Assembly: GCA_037074765.1 (NCBI GenBank)
Contig: JBAMDO010000564.1
Span: 248,001-312,000 of the forward strand
Source: Mansonella perstans
Taxonomy: Eukaryota; Nematoda; Chromadorea; Rhabditida; Onchocercidae
Direction: 5' to 3'
Length of the DNA: 64,000 nucleotides
Numbering within the stretch: the stretch's first letter is position 1; every line of letters starts with the position of its first letter. The notes beneath the pieces were generated by a model. That model searched no databases and was not told the origin of the DNA. It worked only from the letters and a program-made list of their open reading frames with translations. Both the position numbers and the translations under genes were made by a program. Shown piece by piece: positions 13,301 through 27,800 of this stretch.

Positions 13301-16300
13301 ATTGCCATTCATCACAACCAATCTTCTTGACATTATTATTCACCTTATCATTTGCTATTATTACCATATAGTAAGTATGAATAAGTAATTCAATTATCGC
13401 TTTATTTACCATCACTTCAAGCTGTCTTAAAAAATTTTAAAAATTCTTTTCATAATTTACAGTAAGAAATATAACGAATGAAAATTTTTCGTGAAAAGAT
13501 CTAAACGAAAAATTAAATCAGCTCACCAACAATAAAGATTAAATTATCGTAGTGATAAGGAATCCTAACTAAATGATATTCAGAAATTACATCTTTTCAT
13601 CCTTCCCCATCCTTCTTTTTAAAAAATTCCTCTTTAAAGGAATCCAATTATTCGATTTCTATGTAAACAAATCGTTTGTTACTTTGTTTTTTAACAAAAA
13701 AATCTTTGCAGTAAAAAAGATAACAAGAAATATTTCAATAATTTACATTTTGAATATAAAAAACTAAAAAAATGAACAAAAAATTTAGAAAAACCAATTG
13801 TTAATGATGTTATTTTCAATTTCTATTTTACTTATTAAAAGATTATTCGATAGAAGCAAAAGAAATTGCAAACAATATGAACGAATGAAGTATAAACTTG
13901 ATAAGAAATATTTGGACATTTCTTCAAGAGTTGAATGGAAAAGAAGTCTTAGCTGACTAACCACCCTCTAATGCTAAATTTCAATTTTCAAGCTGAACTA
14001 ATCAGACAAACATCGTGCATCAAAATGCATTTTTTATTACATAATGAAGAGCAGAAAATGCGCTTCTCATCATATAGCCCATCATTCATGGTCTTGACCA
14101 GACGCGCTTTTCCTCGAATTGCAAAACCGTAAATTTGTTATGTCTAACAGCTACTACTGGAATTAGCTTAAAAAAAAAAAATAAAAAAAAAAAAACAATC
14201 CATTTGAACTCATCAAAACTTCTTAACATTTAATTTCTTCCACCTTTCCAGGGTAAACATGCGGGAATGCAAAGGGGCATGTGTCCATACTTCTATTTTC
14301 AACATAACTGATGATTAATTAATTACCACTGAATAAAATACTAATAGTAAATACTAATTTGCAGTGACGTGGAAAAAACAAACGTATGAATTCATATTTC
14401 TTTATAAAAAATGTCAAAAAAGAAAATGATTTTTAAAAAAATTGAAAAAAGAAATGGTCAGAATAATTCAAATGTTTTGAAAATCCAAAATATGATAGAA
14501 TGAAAGGGTGCTCACTTCATTTCAATGTATCTTCCCCGGACCATTTTACAACTTCATGCTAATTCGTCACTGATACTAATATATTTTTATGAAGTAAAAA
14601 GAGAAATGGATCGATTGAAGCATTAATGTTTTAGCATCACATTAGAAAATTATTATGCACTCCCTTTTCTTTTTTTAGTTCCCATTAACATTTTTGTAGT
14701 TAACTTGAAAAATTGAAATCTTCAGAAAAAAATACATGGGACTCCTCTGTAAAATGAAAAAGAAGCATACAGCTCCGATAATTTTACGATTTGTTTTAAA
14801 TGGACAAAAAGAATGGGATAGATGAAAATTAAATTAATCGTTTTTGTTTCAGCATAAATTGTAATCAACCAGAAAAAAGCTTGTCAATTGTGAACCGTTA
14901 TTTACGTCAAAAGTTAAAAAAACTATTCAATTCTTTTCCACTCTTATTTTCTTTTGCGACTAATCATCAACAACTTGTTGAAACTAACTTGTGAAAGTTA
15001 TCCGAAGCAAAGGATTTTTTGTTTTTGCAACTAAGCAACTGCCTATAATTCTTAACGTAAATAACAGATACCTTTAATTACCGGGAATATGCATAGTCTA
15101 TAAGGTAATCGAACTTTAAAACTCTTTAAACATTAATTAGATAAGTGGGAATAATTTAAAGTTGTTTACACATAACCATAAACGTAGCTGTTGTTTAGTG
15201 GTAAGCATAATTTGACTACTTCATGACCGATCGGGATGAACAGGCAGTGCTGATCCTGAAGGCGCTTTTGAAATGTGTTCCATTATCCCTACCAAGTATG
15301 ACAGATGCTATTTTTATTTTGTATTTCAATTAATACAGATGTTGGAACACTCGGAAGAATTATTTTATAACTTAAAGTAAGTGAGAAAAAAAATAGTTGC
15401 AAATGATCCCAATTATTAGTTGTGATCACTGTAAGGAAGGAAGAAACTGATCATTACAATAAGTATGGAAGATCTGATAACATTAACTGCTAAATAATTT
15501 AATTCTTGTAGTTGAAAATCCCTAGTATCAAAAGCTATCCTGCAAATAGGATTTAAAATTCTAATATAAAAAAAGTATCATCAATGATGAAAAGTAACAA
15601 TATATCTGGCTATTTTCATGAAATTTCGGCCACACAACGCTTTTCACGCCAAACTTTAAGTACAAAAGTCCTAAATTTTTTAAAATGTTTTCTAATGCTG
15701 CGGAAACTAAAATGTAGAAATTTGTAGCCATTGCAGGCTTTCTTCACTCTGTCATAAGACTCTTCATTCCATCCAATTCATAAAAAATAAAACATCCGTA
15801 AATGCTAAAAATGAGTAAAAATAAAAATAGAATTTTACTCTATTATACATAATAGCACAAAGTAGTACAATGTGCCGTAGTCAAAATTGTCGAAAAATCG
15901 ATATTAATGAAGCTATTTTGACAAATTATGAAGTTCAAAAATCTTCAAATTCTTTTGAGAGTGAGAATTTTCAGACATTCAAACTATCTTAATCTATCCA
16001 CTCATACGAATGACAACATCTCCTGTCAGGAATCTCTCTTTTCCTTTCTCCTCTAATATTGTTTAAAATGTTATCGTCATAAGCTATCTCTAAAGCAACA
16101 TTGGTCACAGCAAATTGGATAAAACTAAACAAAATTTTTATAATTCAACTAATAATATCTTCTGGAAAATTCATAAAGAGTAAGAATATACTTACCATAT
16201 TTCGAGCAAGCTTCCACAGATACTGTTCGTTCAAGGTGTTTTTTCACAGTGCAATTCGTTTTTTCCGTTTTACCCTCAGGCAACAAACTTGCACTGGCTA

Positions 16301-19300
16301 AAAATAGCAAATCTTTCGTCGAAAATGGACAATAACAGCAACAGAATAATAATGAATTGAGAAATCAAATAAAGTGAAATTAATAAATTTAACTATGTAA
16401 TTGATAAAGAAATGATAATGATATTCCACAATAAACTTTAAGTTAACTAATCATGCTGTCCGAAAGGAACATCTCATAATTATTATTATTCAATAGAACT
16501 AATAATTCTAAATTATCAAATCTAATTTCTATCAATTCTGGCCATTTTAAGAAAAAAAAAAAAGCAGAATGATAAAAACTTGAGAGTGTATTTCGTAAAT
16601 AAACTATTAAATTCATGAATTTTTTGTACTAACTTAAAATTGAAATTAAAATTTCCGTAGCCAATGAATGCATTTAAGACAACAAAATGGAAGAACAATC
16701 TAAAAAAAAAGAGTAACTAAGAAATGGAAAATGGTTTAAGCAAATTCCAACAATGATTAACTTGAAAGAGATTATCATTATTATCATTAGTTGATTGAAG
16801 TGAAAAACTTTGAATAGAAGATGACAGCTGCCGGATGGGATGAAAGGGAAAAGCGGAAGATTATAACGAAAAATATGAAAGTGAAGGAAATAAAATCAAA
16901 ATTTGCAATAAGCGTAAATTTTATGCAGCTGTGTGACAATTTTAATCCTTCTCTCAACCATTTCGATTCCGTGCTTTTCCACTGATTTATCACCAATGAA
17001 ATTAATAATAAATCATTAAAATATTACTTTTGCCTACTAAATAGCTCAATTTTGCTTCCTTTGAAATAGATCAACAAAAAATGAATGAGTCATACTTAAC
17101 GCAGTCAAACTATCCATACTTTTTCCGCATTTATTCTTAAACTATATTGCTTTCTCGATAGTTAGAGTACAATCATCTATGCGTAATCTATTCATCCTTG
17201 ATTTTTTTTTTCTTTTCAATTTGGCAAATTAAATCAATGCAATCAATATGAAATGCAGCAACTGCAAAATATTTTTAATAAGTGATCTCACTTCCTTTAA
17301 AAATCATAATTAATTGAAAAGAATTGAAAAACTGAATCGTTCAATCAACAACATTATGCCCCTCGGTACTTTTGATGAATGCAATACTTTTCAATTTAAT
17401 TTCTTAAACTTCTGGAAATCATTTCTCTCAAATTTAATGTCAATCATAATTTTTTATAGTCTTCAGCCACATCTTATTTTCTTTTTTTTTTTTTGTTGAC
17501 AATTATGGTGACAGACCGCCTGTGTTGTTGTCCATTGTCCCTTTATTTCTAACAGTGCAATAGGTCATCTCAGCATCTCTTTTCAAAGTTTTGTTTTCAA
17601 ATTTTGAGAAGAAAAGAAAATTTATAAAAAAAATAGACAAATTTTATTACATCGAGAAAATTTTCAGAAGTTAAACTTCTTATTTTTTAAGTTAGAATCT
17701 GCTCAAATTAACAAGACAAACACTTCGTATCTTCGCACAATTCAACTCATCGGAAAAAGTCATTATCCTTGAAAATTATTACCTTTCCGCTTCTTCTTTT
17801 TTTCTTTTCAGTGAGCAAAAAGTAATTTTTTGAAACTTTAGAGTTATTGCGATGTCGAATTCTTTTTTTTGCGAATTTCATGCTATTTGAAACTTAAAGG
17901 AAAAACTTCAGTCAAGATGAGATTTTATTTCTAACACTTTATTGGTAAAACATTTCATTACAAACTCTTGACTTTTTGATAAATCAAACAAGCAAATCAG
18001 GCCCAGCACTTTCTTACTTAGGAACTGGAATATTACTAATACTATCACTATTATTTGCGAAGGAAAAAGCCTCAAGTATGATTTCCGATATGGAAAACAC
18101 CTCATCAATCATTAAAAAGTAACTGTATCGGAAAAGTTGAGAAAAAATTATCAAATTCTTTTCCTCAGAAGCTTGTTCAAAATATTATTTATTCCTTTAG
18201 AAAAGCACACTACTGTTTTAAAAAAAAAAAGGAAAGAAGACTGAAAACGTAGGGAAAATGAAAAATTGTCACTGAGAAGCAGAAAACGAAAATCATAACA
18301 AAGCAAGCTGGTAATTGGAAGTTAAATTAATTGCTTTATTGCATCATAAATCTAAAAAACGAAATAATAATTGATAGGGCGAAAGATGTCAAATTCCTCC
18401 ATTTGGATAACCTTAGTTTAGAAACTTGTCAATAATAAGCATTACTTCGCCTCCTTTCATAAATTTGAACTAATTTTTAAAAAAAAAGCTTGAACAAAAA
18501 ATATAAACAAACTGATTACAAAATTCGAACTTTGATTAGTAAGAGGAAATTATTTTTTGTTGGAATATCTGCTGTTGTTACATATTTCATACCACGATCA
18601 TTTGTTCTTCCAATAGGATCAATTTTAAAAGAATTACCGCTTAACAGTGACACATCATCGATCATAGCTTTATTTCTTGTCTTTGTAGATCTTACTGAAG
18701 TTGAAATTCTTTTACTACTTTGATTATATTGCCATATGTTTGCAGCTGTATCAGATAATGGAATTTTCGGGATATTCAAATTTTCCTCAACATTTCGCCT
18801 TTTCTGATCCAAGAAATTACTTTTTGGAACAACCTGAAATGAAAAACACAGTACTTTCTGGATAGAGGAATAAAATCAGATTTCGAAAAGCAAAAGGAAA
18901 AACTTATAGGTATCGCAAAAATTCAAACATATAGCATAACATGTGCTATTTAAATTTAAAAACAGATATTTAAGTGCATAGAGTTTAAAGAAGAAAAAAA
19001 TAAATCAGATTTTTCTCTTTAACTTTAATAGGTTAAATGGATGTAAATGATATTTTGGACATTGAGTGAATAAAGAAGCGTCAGTTTGATGTGATAGTTG
19101 AAAAAGGCCAATAAATGAAAAGATATAAACTGAATTATTTCCTGAATTACTTACATAATATGCCGAATGTTGTGGAATATTTGAATAATTTTTTAACTCA
19201 ATGATATCCGAAGCATGTTTGAAAGATCGTTGCTTAGCTGCAGAAGATGACTCATTTGACTTTATCGTATTGGTGTAATACGGGCTTAAATGAGTGGTAC

Positions 19301-21512
19301 TGCCAGTATCTTGCCATATAAGTGATTCCTTTGAAGATTTCATATCGGATCGTAAATCATGAGTGGGAACAGATCGTAGTTCTGAGTGAGATGATATAGA
19401 AAGGCATATGATAATTTCAATGAATTTTAAATTAATTACAAATTGTAACTAAAAATTTATTTTTAAAATTCTTTCAAATAATGGAGGGAATTTTCATAAA
19501 ATAACTATTAGAACTATCAAAATTTTCATCAAATTAAATTTGTGAACAATGATGATAAGTTCAAGCCATTATGAAGCGTAAAAAACGTATTTTTGCCATA
19601 AGATGGAAGAAACTCAAGAAATAAAAAAAAAAATCAATTCAGTAACTGATTGCTATCGATATTTTCGTGGCAATCTTTTAACAGACTGCTCAGTTCGTAT
19701 CGTAAAAAAGGACAGATGGCTTAGGCACATCCTACTAATTATTAAACAATACATGGAAATAATACATTAGGAGAGAATTCACAGACTACGGAATAGAACT
19801 ATGAGAAATTTTTAGGCAATGACAGAAACAGTTCCAAACTTACCTTTGCCTCGACAAGAATTGGCCCTTGAAACAGCCGCCAAGAATGAAGCTTGTCGTG
19901 TGACATATCGTTTAAAAGATTTTTTAGGACAAGACTGAGTACTAGCCATATCTACAAATACACTTACATGAAAAGAATATAACTTCAAATTCTAGTGAAA
20001 AAGAATTTATTGAATTTTTGGAAAAAAAAAAGAAAGGGAGATAGAAATGAAATGCTCGAAAACAAAAAATATTTGGTATAGGAATAGCAATTATGAACAA
20101 TTATGAACAATATGAACAAATATGAACAATTATTGTTCGAAACTTTTCTCAACTTACCAAAGTTTTTGTTTTGATCAGAATAATATTTAAATTGCTCGCT
20201 ATTACAATCATTCCTCATATTTTCCTGAAACTGATAAAATTGAAAAAATTAGAGAAATAATATCTTTACAAAATCCGATTAGACAGTACTTAGCAAAATT
20301 CTATCACGTCCATTCTCTTAACCACTTGATTTCATATTACGACAGTCTCAAAAAAAAAAAAAAAAAAAAAAAATTTCCCAACTTCGAATTCATCAAATTT
20401 ATTGAATGCCTGTCACTTTTATTTCCCGATGAAAACATTACAGTAGTTGAGAATTTAAAAACTGCCCTCATTTGCAGACAAAAAATCAGCAATTCTATGG
20501 AGTGATTCAACTATAAATCAATAATTGAAACAGGAATTTCAAGTTTAAATCCTCACCTTTGCATCTTACAAAAAATCAACTTAAAAGAAAAAGTACTTTG
20601 TTATCCTTTTTTAATCTGATTCTTGATAGTTGATCAAAATTACCATTCTCACAACTAGTGTTTTGTTTTTTTTTTTTTTTTTTTTTTGAAGTAAAAATCC
20701 ATCAGTAAAAAAATTGAATACTCAAAAATATATTACAATAAAGTGAAATGTAGCAACTATGACAAAACATTCTTAATATAGATGAAATCATTAAGTTATG
20801 AAAATTTTGGTAACATTCAAAGTAACCAAAAAAAAAAAAAAAAAAAAAGCCGTTCTGGAGAAGGAAGAGTAAGTGGAAGTAATTAAACAGCGTTGTATAA
20901 ATAAGCGATCTGCTTGTCTTGTTGGCGCCGAACGTAGGTAATTATAATTTCTCGGCTCCAATTTACTATTACCATTACTATTACTACTATTATTACTACT
21001 ACTACTATTACTACTAGTATCAGTTGTTATTATGTGACTATGCGATATTTTATTACAATTTGTCTGAAATTTTCAATTTTTCAATTTTAAATATAACAAA
21101 TATTGCTTACATCTCAATTATACTCTATTTCAATAGTCATAACTTATTGGCGATAAAAAAAAAAAAAATAATTTGAATGAATAACTGAAATTCCATCATC
21201 TTTTTGCATTATAGGTAAAGCAATCTTACCATTTTTTTGAACGGAATTCGTCTTTCTATCACAGCACAACGCATTTCTCCAATCAATTTCTCACATTCCT
21301 GAAGATTTGTATTCTCTTCGCACAACGATGATAATAACGATGGCGCAGATGACTGTAGTGAAACTTCTAATGCACTACGTTTATGCGCTAATGGTACAGC
21401 ACGATATGTTAGATTTTCGTAATGCGCAATTGTTTTAGGTGTTATGATCATTTTGGATTGCATCACTTCATGGCGGCGATCATTCAAATGAAAAGTTTCT
21501 GAATTTAAATGC
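1386..21512 (-). CDS. Unidentified Ser-rich protein, nine exons, 3' end outside the window
   Basis: Nine minus-strand exons, each bounded by AG/GT and joining without a frame break: 21512-21230, 20224-20158, 19951-19844, 19381-19155, 18833-18593, 16297-16196, 7750-7585, 2360-2180, 1550-1386 (about 513 residues). The first exon needs a 2-nt overhang from an unseen upstream exon; the last ends in frame at a donor, so the gene continues left of the window. The product is rich in Ser, Thr, Lys and Arg with no clear globular domain: basic patches such as RCRQRRRPISY and FPSRRRLKRSTT, and a segment RQASFLAAVSRANS that could be a kinase target. The first exon (HYENLTYRAVPLAHKRSALE) looks more folded. 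I do not recognise the family; a long disordered N-terminal arm of a signalling or scaffold protein is only a guess. Introns reach about 8.4 kb. The donor of exon 18833-18593 (GTATGA) was chosen because it restores phase; reading on gives a stop about 60 bases later. Confidence 0.6.
4454..5004 (+). pseudogene. Possible small gene or decayed gene fragment
   Basis: ATG 4454 opens MASRKR, with an AG|GTGAGT donor at 4471 and a TTTTTAAAG acceptor at 4550, then a basic stretch (ISRNNKMKSKFVCERNR). After a TTGTTTTAG acceptor, 4736-4849 encodes NLVISATNKKAKVVIGQWKT... and stops at TAA. An ATG overlapping this stop (TAATG) opens a further 51-codon ORF to 5004 (GGTELIVNYNGEINYEILEE). The blocks do not join into one frame with good splice sites, so a broken gene is likelier than a working one. 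No homology recognised. Confidence 0.2.
6018..6168. repeat. Imperfect inverted repeat (foldback)
   Basis: 6018-6045 (CTAGATTCTTTGGCCTATTC...) is the reverse complement of 6141-6168 with two mismatches over 28 bp. Further inside, CCTCCATC at 6074 can pair with GATGGAGAGG at 6127. The transcript of either strand would form a long hairpin; it could also be the remnant of a small foldback element. Confidence 0.7.
7751..16195. other. 8.4-kb intron without recognised content
   Basis: AT-rich, with homopolymers and one small tandem repeat. The plus-strand ORF at 7669-7977 overlaps the real minus exon and is a shadow. A tRNA-like A-box at 15193 has no matching B-box. Confidence 0.45.
12096..12175. 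repeat. Short tandem repeat, about 25 bp x 3
   Basis: Unit GAAACAAATGAATTAATTGG then AATTT, the third copy diverged. Confidence 0.7.
20963..21016. repeat. Triplet microsatellite (TAC/TAT)n
   Basis: Imperfect TTACTAC/TATTAC triplets in an intron of the left gene. Confidence 0.75.
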
Positions 21513-22779
21513 CTAAAAAATTTATATAAAAATTTTTATTTTTTCTATTATTCTTAATTCAATTATAATTATATGTGAAAATATTGCACAAACAATGGAT
21601 AAATTAATGCATTAGCAATCATAAAGGGAAATAGTTGCTAATAACAATAGTCACTTTCAAATAATGATTCTCAACCGTTGATTCATAAGAGAAGCAACGT
21701 GATGAATGAAAAACACACGGGGATTGTATTTGTTTTTGTTTATATTACCATATTACTACTATAAGTTTAAGTAATTTTTTAAGTTTCGTTAAAGTTTATT
21801 TTCTTTTTATTTTTTTTTTATTTTCAAATTAATAAAATTTATTATTGTTAAAGTTTGTGCTTACCGCTATAAATTAAAAAAGCTTAAGTAATTCATGGCT
21901 AAGAAAAGAATTGGAAACTATTTGGAAAAAAAAGCGGCAAATTAGTTGTAAAATTACCTCATATCATTTTTGAATGCCGAAACATTTTGTTGATGTAATT
22001 TCTCTTTTGAAACAAAATCACCAAAGGAATAATCGTTTCGTCTTAACCGCTAAAAACGTCCTTTTAACATTATTTACAAAGAAAAAACCAATTAAAAAAC
22101 CGATAATTTTCAAGAGGGAAATTAATAACATCGCAAACAAAGACGATAATTTTTTCATATATTTGTATCTCATAGTAATTTATTTAAAACTAAAGAAACT
22201 GTTCACTAAGAAGTGTATTTACGAAAATTCGAAAAAGCAAAAAAATAAGAAAAATGACAGTTTTATGCGTTTGTATATGAAAATTTAAATTTATTATGAC
22301 ATTTCTGTGATTCAGTTCAAAAGTTTTTTAAATCAGATTCATTATAAATGCAAAAAAAAAAAAAAAAAAAAAAAAACTATTTTATCGCTTAGAATTTTGT
22401 GTTGTATGCTATGTATGATTCACTATCAAATTGTTAAACGATGGTGATGATAAACTCTGGCAACAGCAGTACATTTTTGATGATAGTTGTATTTAATAAT
22501 GGAACTTTTGAATTTTTTTAACTACGATAGTTAGGTGACTCAATGAAAATAATTTGATGATAAGAGAAGACTGATGATAAGAATGGAATCATCGAAAATC
22601 ATGGATTAGTGATAAGTGATTATACGATGTTTGCGCTGAAAATAGAATTTTAAAATATGTTAGAGATCAAAACCAAACAGATGAACAATGTAACAATGTA
22701 AAAACATTACTAATTTAAATTTTAGGGACATGTAAATATTTGACAATCTGGAAATCATAACAGAGAGAAATTTTTAGAA

Positions 22780-22938
22780 TGAAATGAAAAGTTAGATCCA
22801 GTTTTTCAACTTTATTACGATATTGATTTAAAACTTCCGATGGCAACCGCAAATATGAACTACTCAGTGTTTTTAGCATCGCAAGCAATGGAAGAAAGTA
22901 AACAAATACAAGCTTTATTTAAATTTCTCGTTGTTTAA
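22780..22938 (+). other. Short ORF of protein-like composition, antisense to the left gene's upstream region
   Basis: After a TGA, about 50 codons run to TAA near 22938: EKLDPVFQLYYDIDLKLP, then MATANMNYSVFLASQAMEES, KQIQALF. Composition is less AT-driven than chance ORFs here, and a GTAAAC donor lies inside it. It may be an exon or a fragment; no family recognised. Confidence 0.15.
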
Positions 22939-24135
22939 AATAGGAAATCCAATTAAAGCTTCTCCTTTCTTTACTTTCTTTATCCTGTTCTTCCGTTCTT
23001 TATATCAGTCGATTTCTAAAAATTTTGAAATTTAAAGGTTAAAAGGGCAAAAATGAACCTTTCGAAATCGTGATCGAATGAGAAAATGAATGTTTTTGCA
23101 TGCAGTATTAGTGAACTTCCAATGAACACTCAATATTCTCAAATAATTAATTCGCTAATTAGTAATAGCCTATAGAACATAAAAACCAGTTTCTTCCTTT
23201 AGTATTAGCAGTGTGACAAAAACGGGAAATGAAGAATAAATAAAGAAAAACCGATGAATATCAATTTTCGCTCATCTATCTGTTTGATATATAGAAATTT
23301 TTTTATTCAATAACAGAAAATATTTAATGCCAGATTAGAAAAATATTGGATTATAAACAAAGTTAAATATATTATTATTAAAGAAAGTCAAGAAGCCATA
23401 GGACAGACCAAACCCATCACTCTAAAATTCTGAATCTAATCATAGCAAAAAATAGTGAACGAATAGTTTGTCAGAAATAATGTTCTTTATTCACTTTTAA
23501 TTTATATTACTCATAATTCCTACAATTTATTTCAATTCCGACTTTAAAGAATTATTTTTGATTGCAAAAGAGGTAGAAGTAAATCAACAAGTTCAAGCAC
23601 AGCAGCAATTTTCAGCAATTTAATATCATTATTATTACTACCATTAATCAATTCAATTCTTTATTCTCATCTTAGATGATGAAAAAGTCAATTATTTAAC
23701 GAAAATTAATTTATAAGATTTCCAAATTAATCTATTTTGTGGACAAAAAATTGCCCAATATTTAATCTCTTTATCCAAGTAATATGTTTGGATGCGATCG
23801 ACAAAAGATTCATTTTTGAAGACAAGCAATTAAAAATGAACTGCGAAGAATGATAGTATCATTGAAGAAGGAGATTGCAAGTAGAATCAGTGAGGGATGA
23901 ATATAATCAGTAATAAATGATAATCTTTACAATGTAAAAGAAAATCATAAAAATTTATCCAAGAACTTAGTATTACCAAATAAGTGGATATAGTCGCGAG
24001 GATGATAAAAGCTGGATTGTTATCACTCGAAAAAACTGAGAAATTTTTAGCTTTGGAGAAAAACGGAATAAATATGGATCATAAGAACACTAATCATTCC
24101 ATGAATGACACTATTTTCCAAATCACTTCACTCAC

Positions 24136-24831
24136 CGGACAATGGAAAATTGTCGATGGTGTTGCTGCATGTTGACAATTTTTCAGGGTTACCTCCGAAT
24201 GACCTTCCATAATTAGTGATGATAGAAAACCTTGAAGACTGTAAGTATCTGCATCCTTAGTTCTACTATCGATAATATTAGTGACAGATGAGGACGTTAG
24301 TGGATCTTTGGATGAAAGTGATTTTGCATGTATCCTTGTTATAACTATTACCACCAACTCCAATCCACTAAAATGATAAATAAAATTTTCCACTGATTAA
24401 TTTCTTCCGAACAAAATATTTGCTTCGAATTAATATCTGCGCATTCAGTATGTTCACTCGTGCAATTTTTATAATTATTTTTATTTACCAGTTTACATGA
24501 AAGATAGGAATAAGTTGAAGAAAAAATGCTGAGCAAAAATTCAAAATAAATTTTTTAATTTCAAAAAATGAAATGAAGTAAAAATAGATAGATATAAGCA
24601 TTAAGCTATATACCAATAAAAACATTTTTGTAAATGAAAACTGGATGTAATGGGAACTTTGAATTGAAGAAATGATTCATTATTTAATATTGAAACAATT
24701 GATTCTTTGTCTGCTATCCGACTGGATCGTCTATATTCCGGAAGTGTTCGCTCACTTTCCGCTTCCTTAAGCAAACTCCCGCACTCAAGCACAACAACTG
24801 GTGGGAAATGAACGGATGGCCAACCCATCAT
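24136..24831 (-). CDS. Two putative exons of an unidentified protein (possible 5' exons of the Ser-rich gene)
   Basis: Exon 24831-24614 opens at a double ATG (MMGWPSVHFPPVVV) and ends at a GTATAT donor; exon 24367-24136 starts after ATTTTAG and ends at CCG|GTGAGT. The two join in phase to about 150 codons. Visible traits: an acidic/basic stretch (ECGSLLKEAESERTLPEYRR, RSSRIADKES) and a short hydrophobic run (LELVVIVIT). A second minus-strand frame (QYREHKIQRRRMIDIIHRYR) lies across the presumed start, so the 5' end is unsure. The second exon ends in phase 0 while the next certain exon at 21512 needs a 2-nt overhang; either an exon between is missed or these belong to another gene. No family recognised. 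Confidence 0.35.
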
Positions 24832-27800
24832 CCGCTTTATGTCCTGCCCGATAACGATGTATAATATCAATCATTCTCCGCCGTTGTATCTTATGCTCTC
24901 TATATTGTACGGTTATTACTATTATTTACTTGTGACATATAGGAAAACTAATAAGGTTATTAACAATATCTTTTACCCACCGTAACCCTTATTTTTACAA
25001 TAAATGAGGTTAAAGTTCATCAATATATTCAGTTTTATCAATGGATAGATTAGTGCGAGTACATCTCTCATTAATCTGCTGAATCTTTAGAGAAATATAA
25101 AATGTTCGAAGAGTAAAAATTCAGTTTAAAAATATACTTTGCACATTTCGAAAAGTTATGGTTTAGCGAAAATTACCAGTATGTTTCAATGAAATAAATA
25201 ACTTCAACAATTTTATTACGAATTAGTTGTAGAAAAAAGCAATACTTAAGTTTCTCTCTAACAGAGTCTATGTATTATTTGATAAGTAAATGTAATCGTA
25301 AGTTGAAAATTGGTGACAGTAAAAGTTGTTGTATCATTAAATATAAACTGATAAGACAGCGTACGGAGTAAATTGAATATAATCCGATTGAGGAATCCGA
25401 TATTCTTGATAACCCTCTTATCAGTCAGTCAATCATGCAACATTCAATGAGAAAACATTATCACTTCCATCGCTTTACTTCATTCTCTGACACAGCCAGT
25501 TCCTTCTTATTTAAACTAAATTGCGAAAATTAAATTAAATTACTAATACATCAAACGTATGTCACACAAATACTCTTATATCCTATTTAAACATTCTTTA
25601 AATTGAATATCCAACCTTGAATTTAAGTTTCATGGGTAGCAGCTCTCTTTGCCCTATTCACAGTATGCGCATACGTGAAGCTGGTCTATCTCGAATTTCT
25701 AGAATGTCACCCATCTGTTCTGAAAGCACAAAAAGTTCGTTTCAAATCTCTTGAAACTTAAAGAAATATTATCACTTCAAACAACACAGCGAAGTTTTCT
25801 TCCTAAAATGATTAATAATAAATTGAAACTTTCTTAGGTAATTGTTTAGTGTTTGCTCCATCGATATGAACTTATCGCCATAGGGAAAAGCTTGCTCATA
25901 AATTAAATTTCAATAAAAGTGACCAGAATGCAACGGAAATTTATTTTCAAACTTGGCACGGATAATTCAGTTGGTAAATCACTTCTGTTTTGTTCTGTTA
26001 CGGCTATTAATGATTTTGGAAAGTTTGATAGTGGCAATTTTTTACCAACTAATATTAGTTAATATTCGTATCGTACTGCCATTTCTGAAGTGCTTCGGTA
26101 AATTTCATGGCAGTTCCAATTTTAGCATTTTCTACAAAAGAACTGGAAATGTTGCATGATTGATGTAGTGTATTTTGATAGGAAGATGAAAAAGTAGACA
26201 TACAGCATCTTCAATTTTGAATTAATAAACACTGCAACATCATTTATTTGAAAAGCCAATTCATTTAAAAATTTTGAATTTAACCAAGCAGAGAAGGTGA
26301 ACTTGTCTCTCCTCCTATTTCAATTTAACTAATTTTACAAAAACAGGCTTTTCAAACAATAAATTACTGGACATCAATGGTAACTTATTCCATTGATATC
26401 ATTTGAAGTACGTACTAAACTTAACAGAATTACAAGGAAAAATGATATTTCAAATCATCCAAGTAAATGTAATAAAATGCATAAGTTAGGGTTCAGTCCA
26501 ATCAAAATATCGCTACAGCAAGCTGTACAACTGGAAAAGTACTTACAGTAATTTGGATGAAGGCCATGAATTTACCAAAAACGAAATATCCAAGAAAACA
26601 AAAATATTATAATATGATTGTGGAAATGAAGAAAGAAATCATTTAAAAAGGGTAAATTTCACTTAAAAATTCATCTAAAAGATCCTTCTGTTTGATTAAA
26701 ACATTTTTTTATCAGTAAACAAATCATCACTGATGAATCAATATAAAATTTGGAAATGTAGATAGCGAGTTAGCAACGAATTTGTTTTCGTCGATTACTT
26801 GAATACTCAAGCAGTTAATGTCAACAAAAAAGGGAGAAGTAATGAGATATAAATGGAATTGTCCTTGCTAACCTAATGAGTAATTATCATTAAATTTGTA
26901 GAATTTCAACAGGAAACATTTATAGGATAAAAAATTTCATTTAAAATGCAAAGGTCATAAAAATACTTGATCAGTAAAATGTAACCAATTCGGAACCTTA
27001 ACAAAATGATAAAGGACAGATTTTAAAATTTTATTGGCTATCTTCTGAAAATGATCCATGTGACAAAATAAGAGAGAAAAAGAGAATATGACCAAATTCT
27101 GTCACACTTAACACAATTTGTTGACCTGTTGCTGTGTAACAAACCTTATTGAAAAATTGTTGAAAATAGACGACATTAGGAGAGGAGAAAAGGAAAAAAA
27201 GAATTAAATTTATCTTAATGAAGCATAACTAAGTAATCATTGAAGAGAAATGGTAATAAAAGTAAAAGAATAAAATGAGAGATGCATGAGCTTATCGTGT
27301 ATTTAATGTAGGGCAGACAGACTGATACACAAATAAATAAATCTCGACTAATATATCTCTAATATAAACGAATTTACAATATTTTGCGATAGACAACAAA
27401 TGTAACAAAATGTATTTCTACCTGCCTGAATGTTTGCCTATTTATCGGTCTGTTTACCATTTTTCGTTTAATTTATTTCTTCTCTAAATTTAAAAGTTCA
27501 ACATTTTAAATACTTTAATAAACAAATAAGATATAAATCACTGAATACTTCTTGTACTTAAAATATTTTTTGCCATTTTTTTAAATCTATTTATGATCCA
27601 TTTATATCTTTGGTAAATAATTTATTTAAATTTTTATTCTCATTGATTATCTATACTGTACTGTAGTATGGGCAAAAAATTTTCGCTCGGGAACATTAGA
27701 AATATCACAATACAAATAAACTTCAAACGATTACGATTAGTTTGCTGATAACTATTTGGACATAGCAATACGAATGAAGAGCTAATTTATGCGAAACAGC

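Noticed and set aside
15187..15270. tRNA-like A-box (GTTTAGTGGTAAGC)
   Set aside because: No B-box (GGTTCGANTCC-like) and no cloverleaf stems follow at the required distance.
21974..22288. Plus-strand ORF of 104 codons with a genuine ATG
   Set aside because: Almost entirely Lys, Asn, Ile and Phe, as expected from AT-rich DNA; no splice context or domain.
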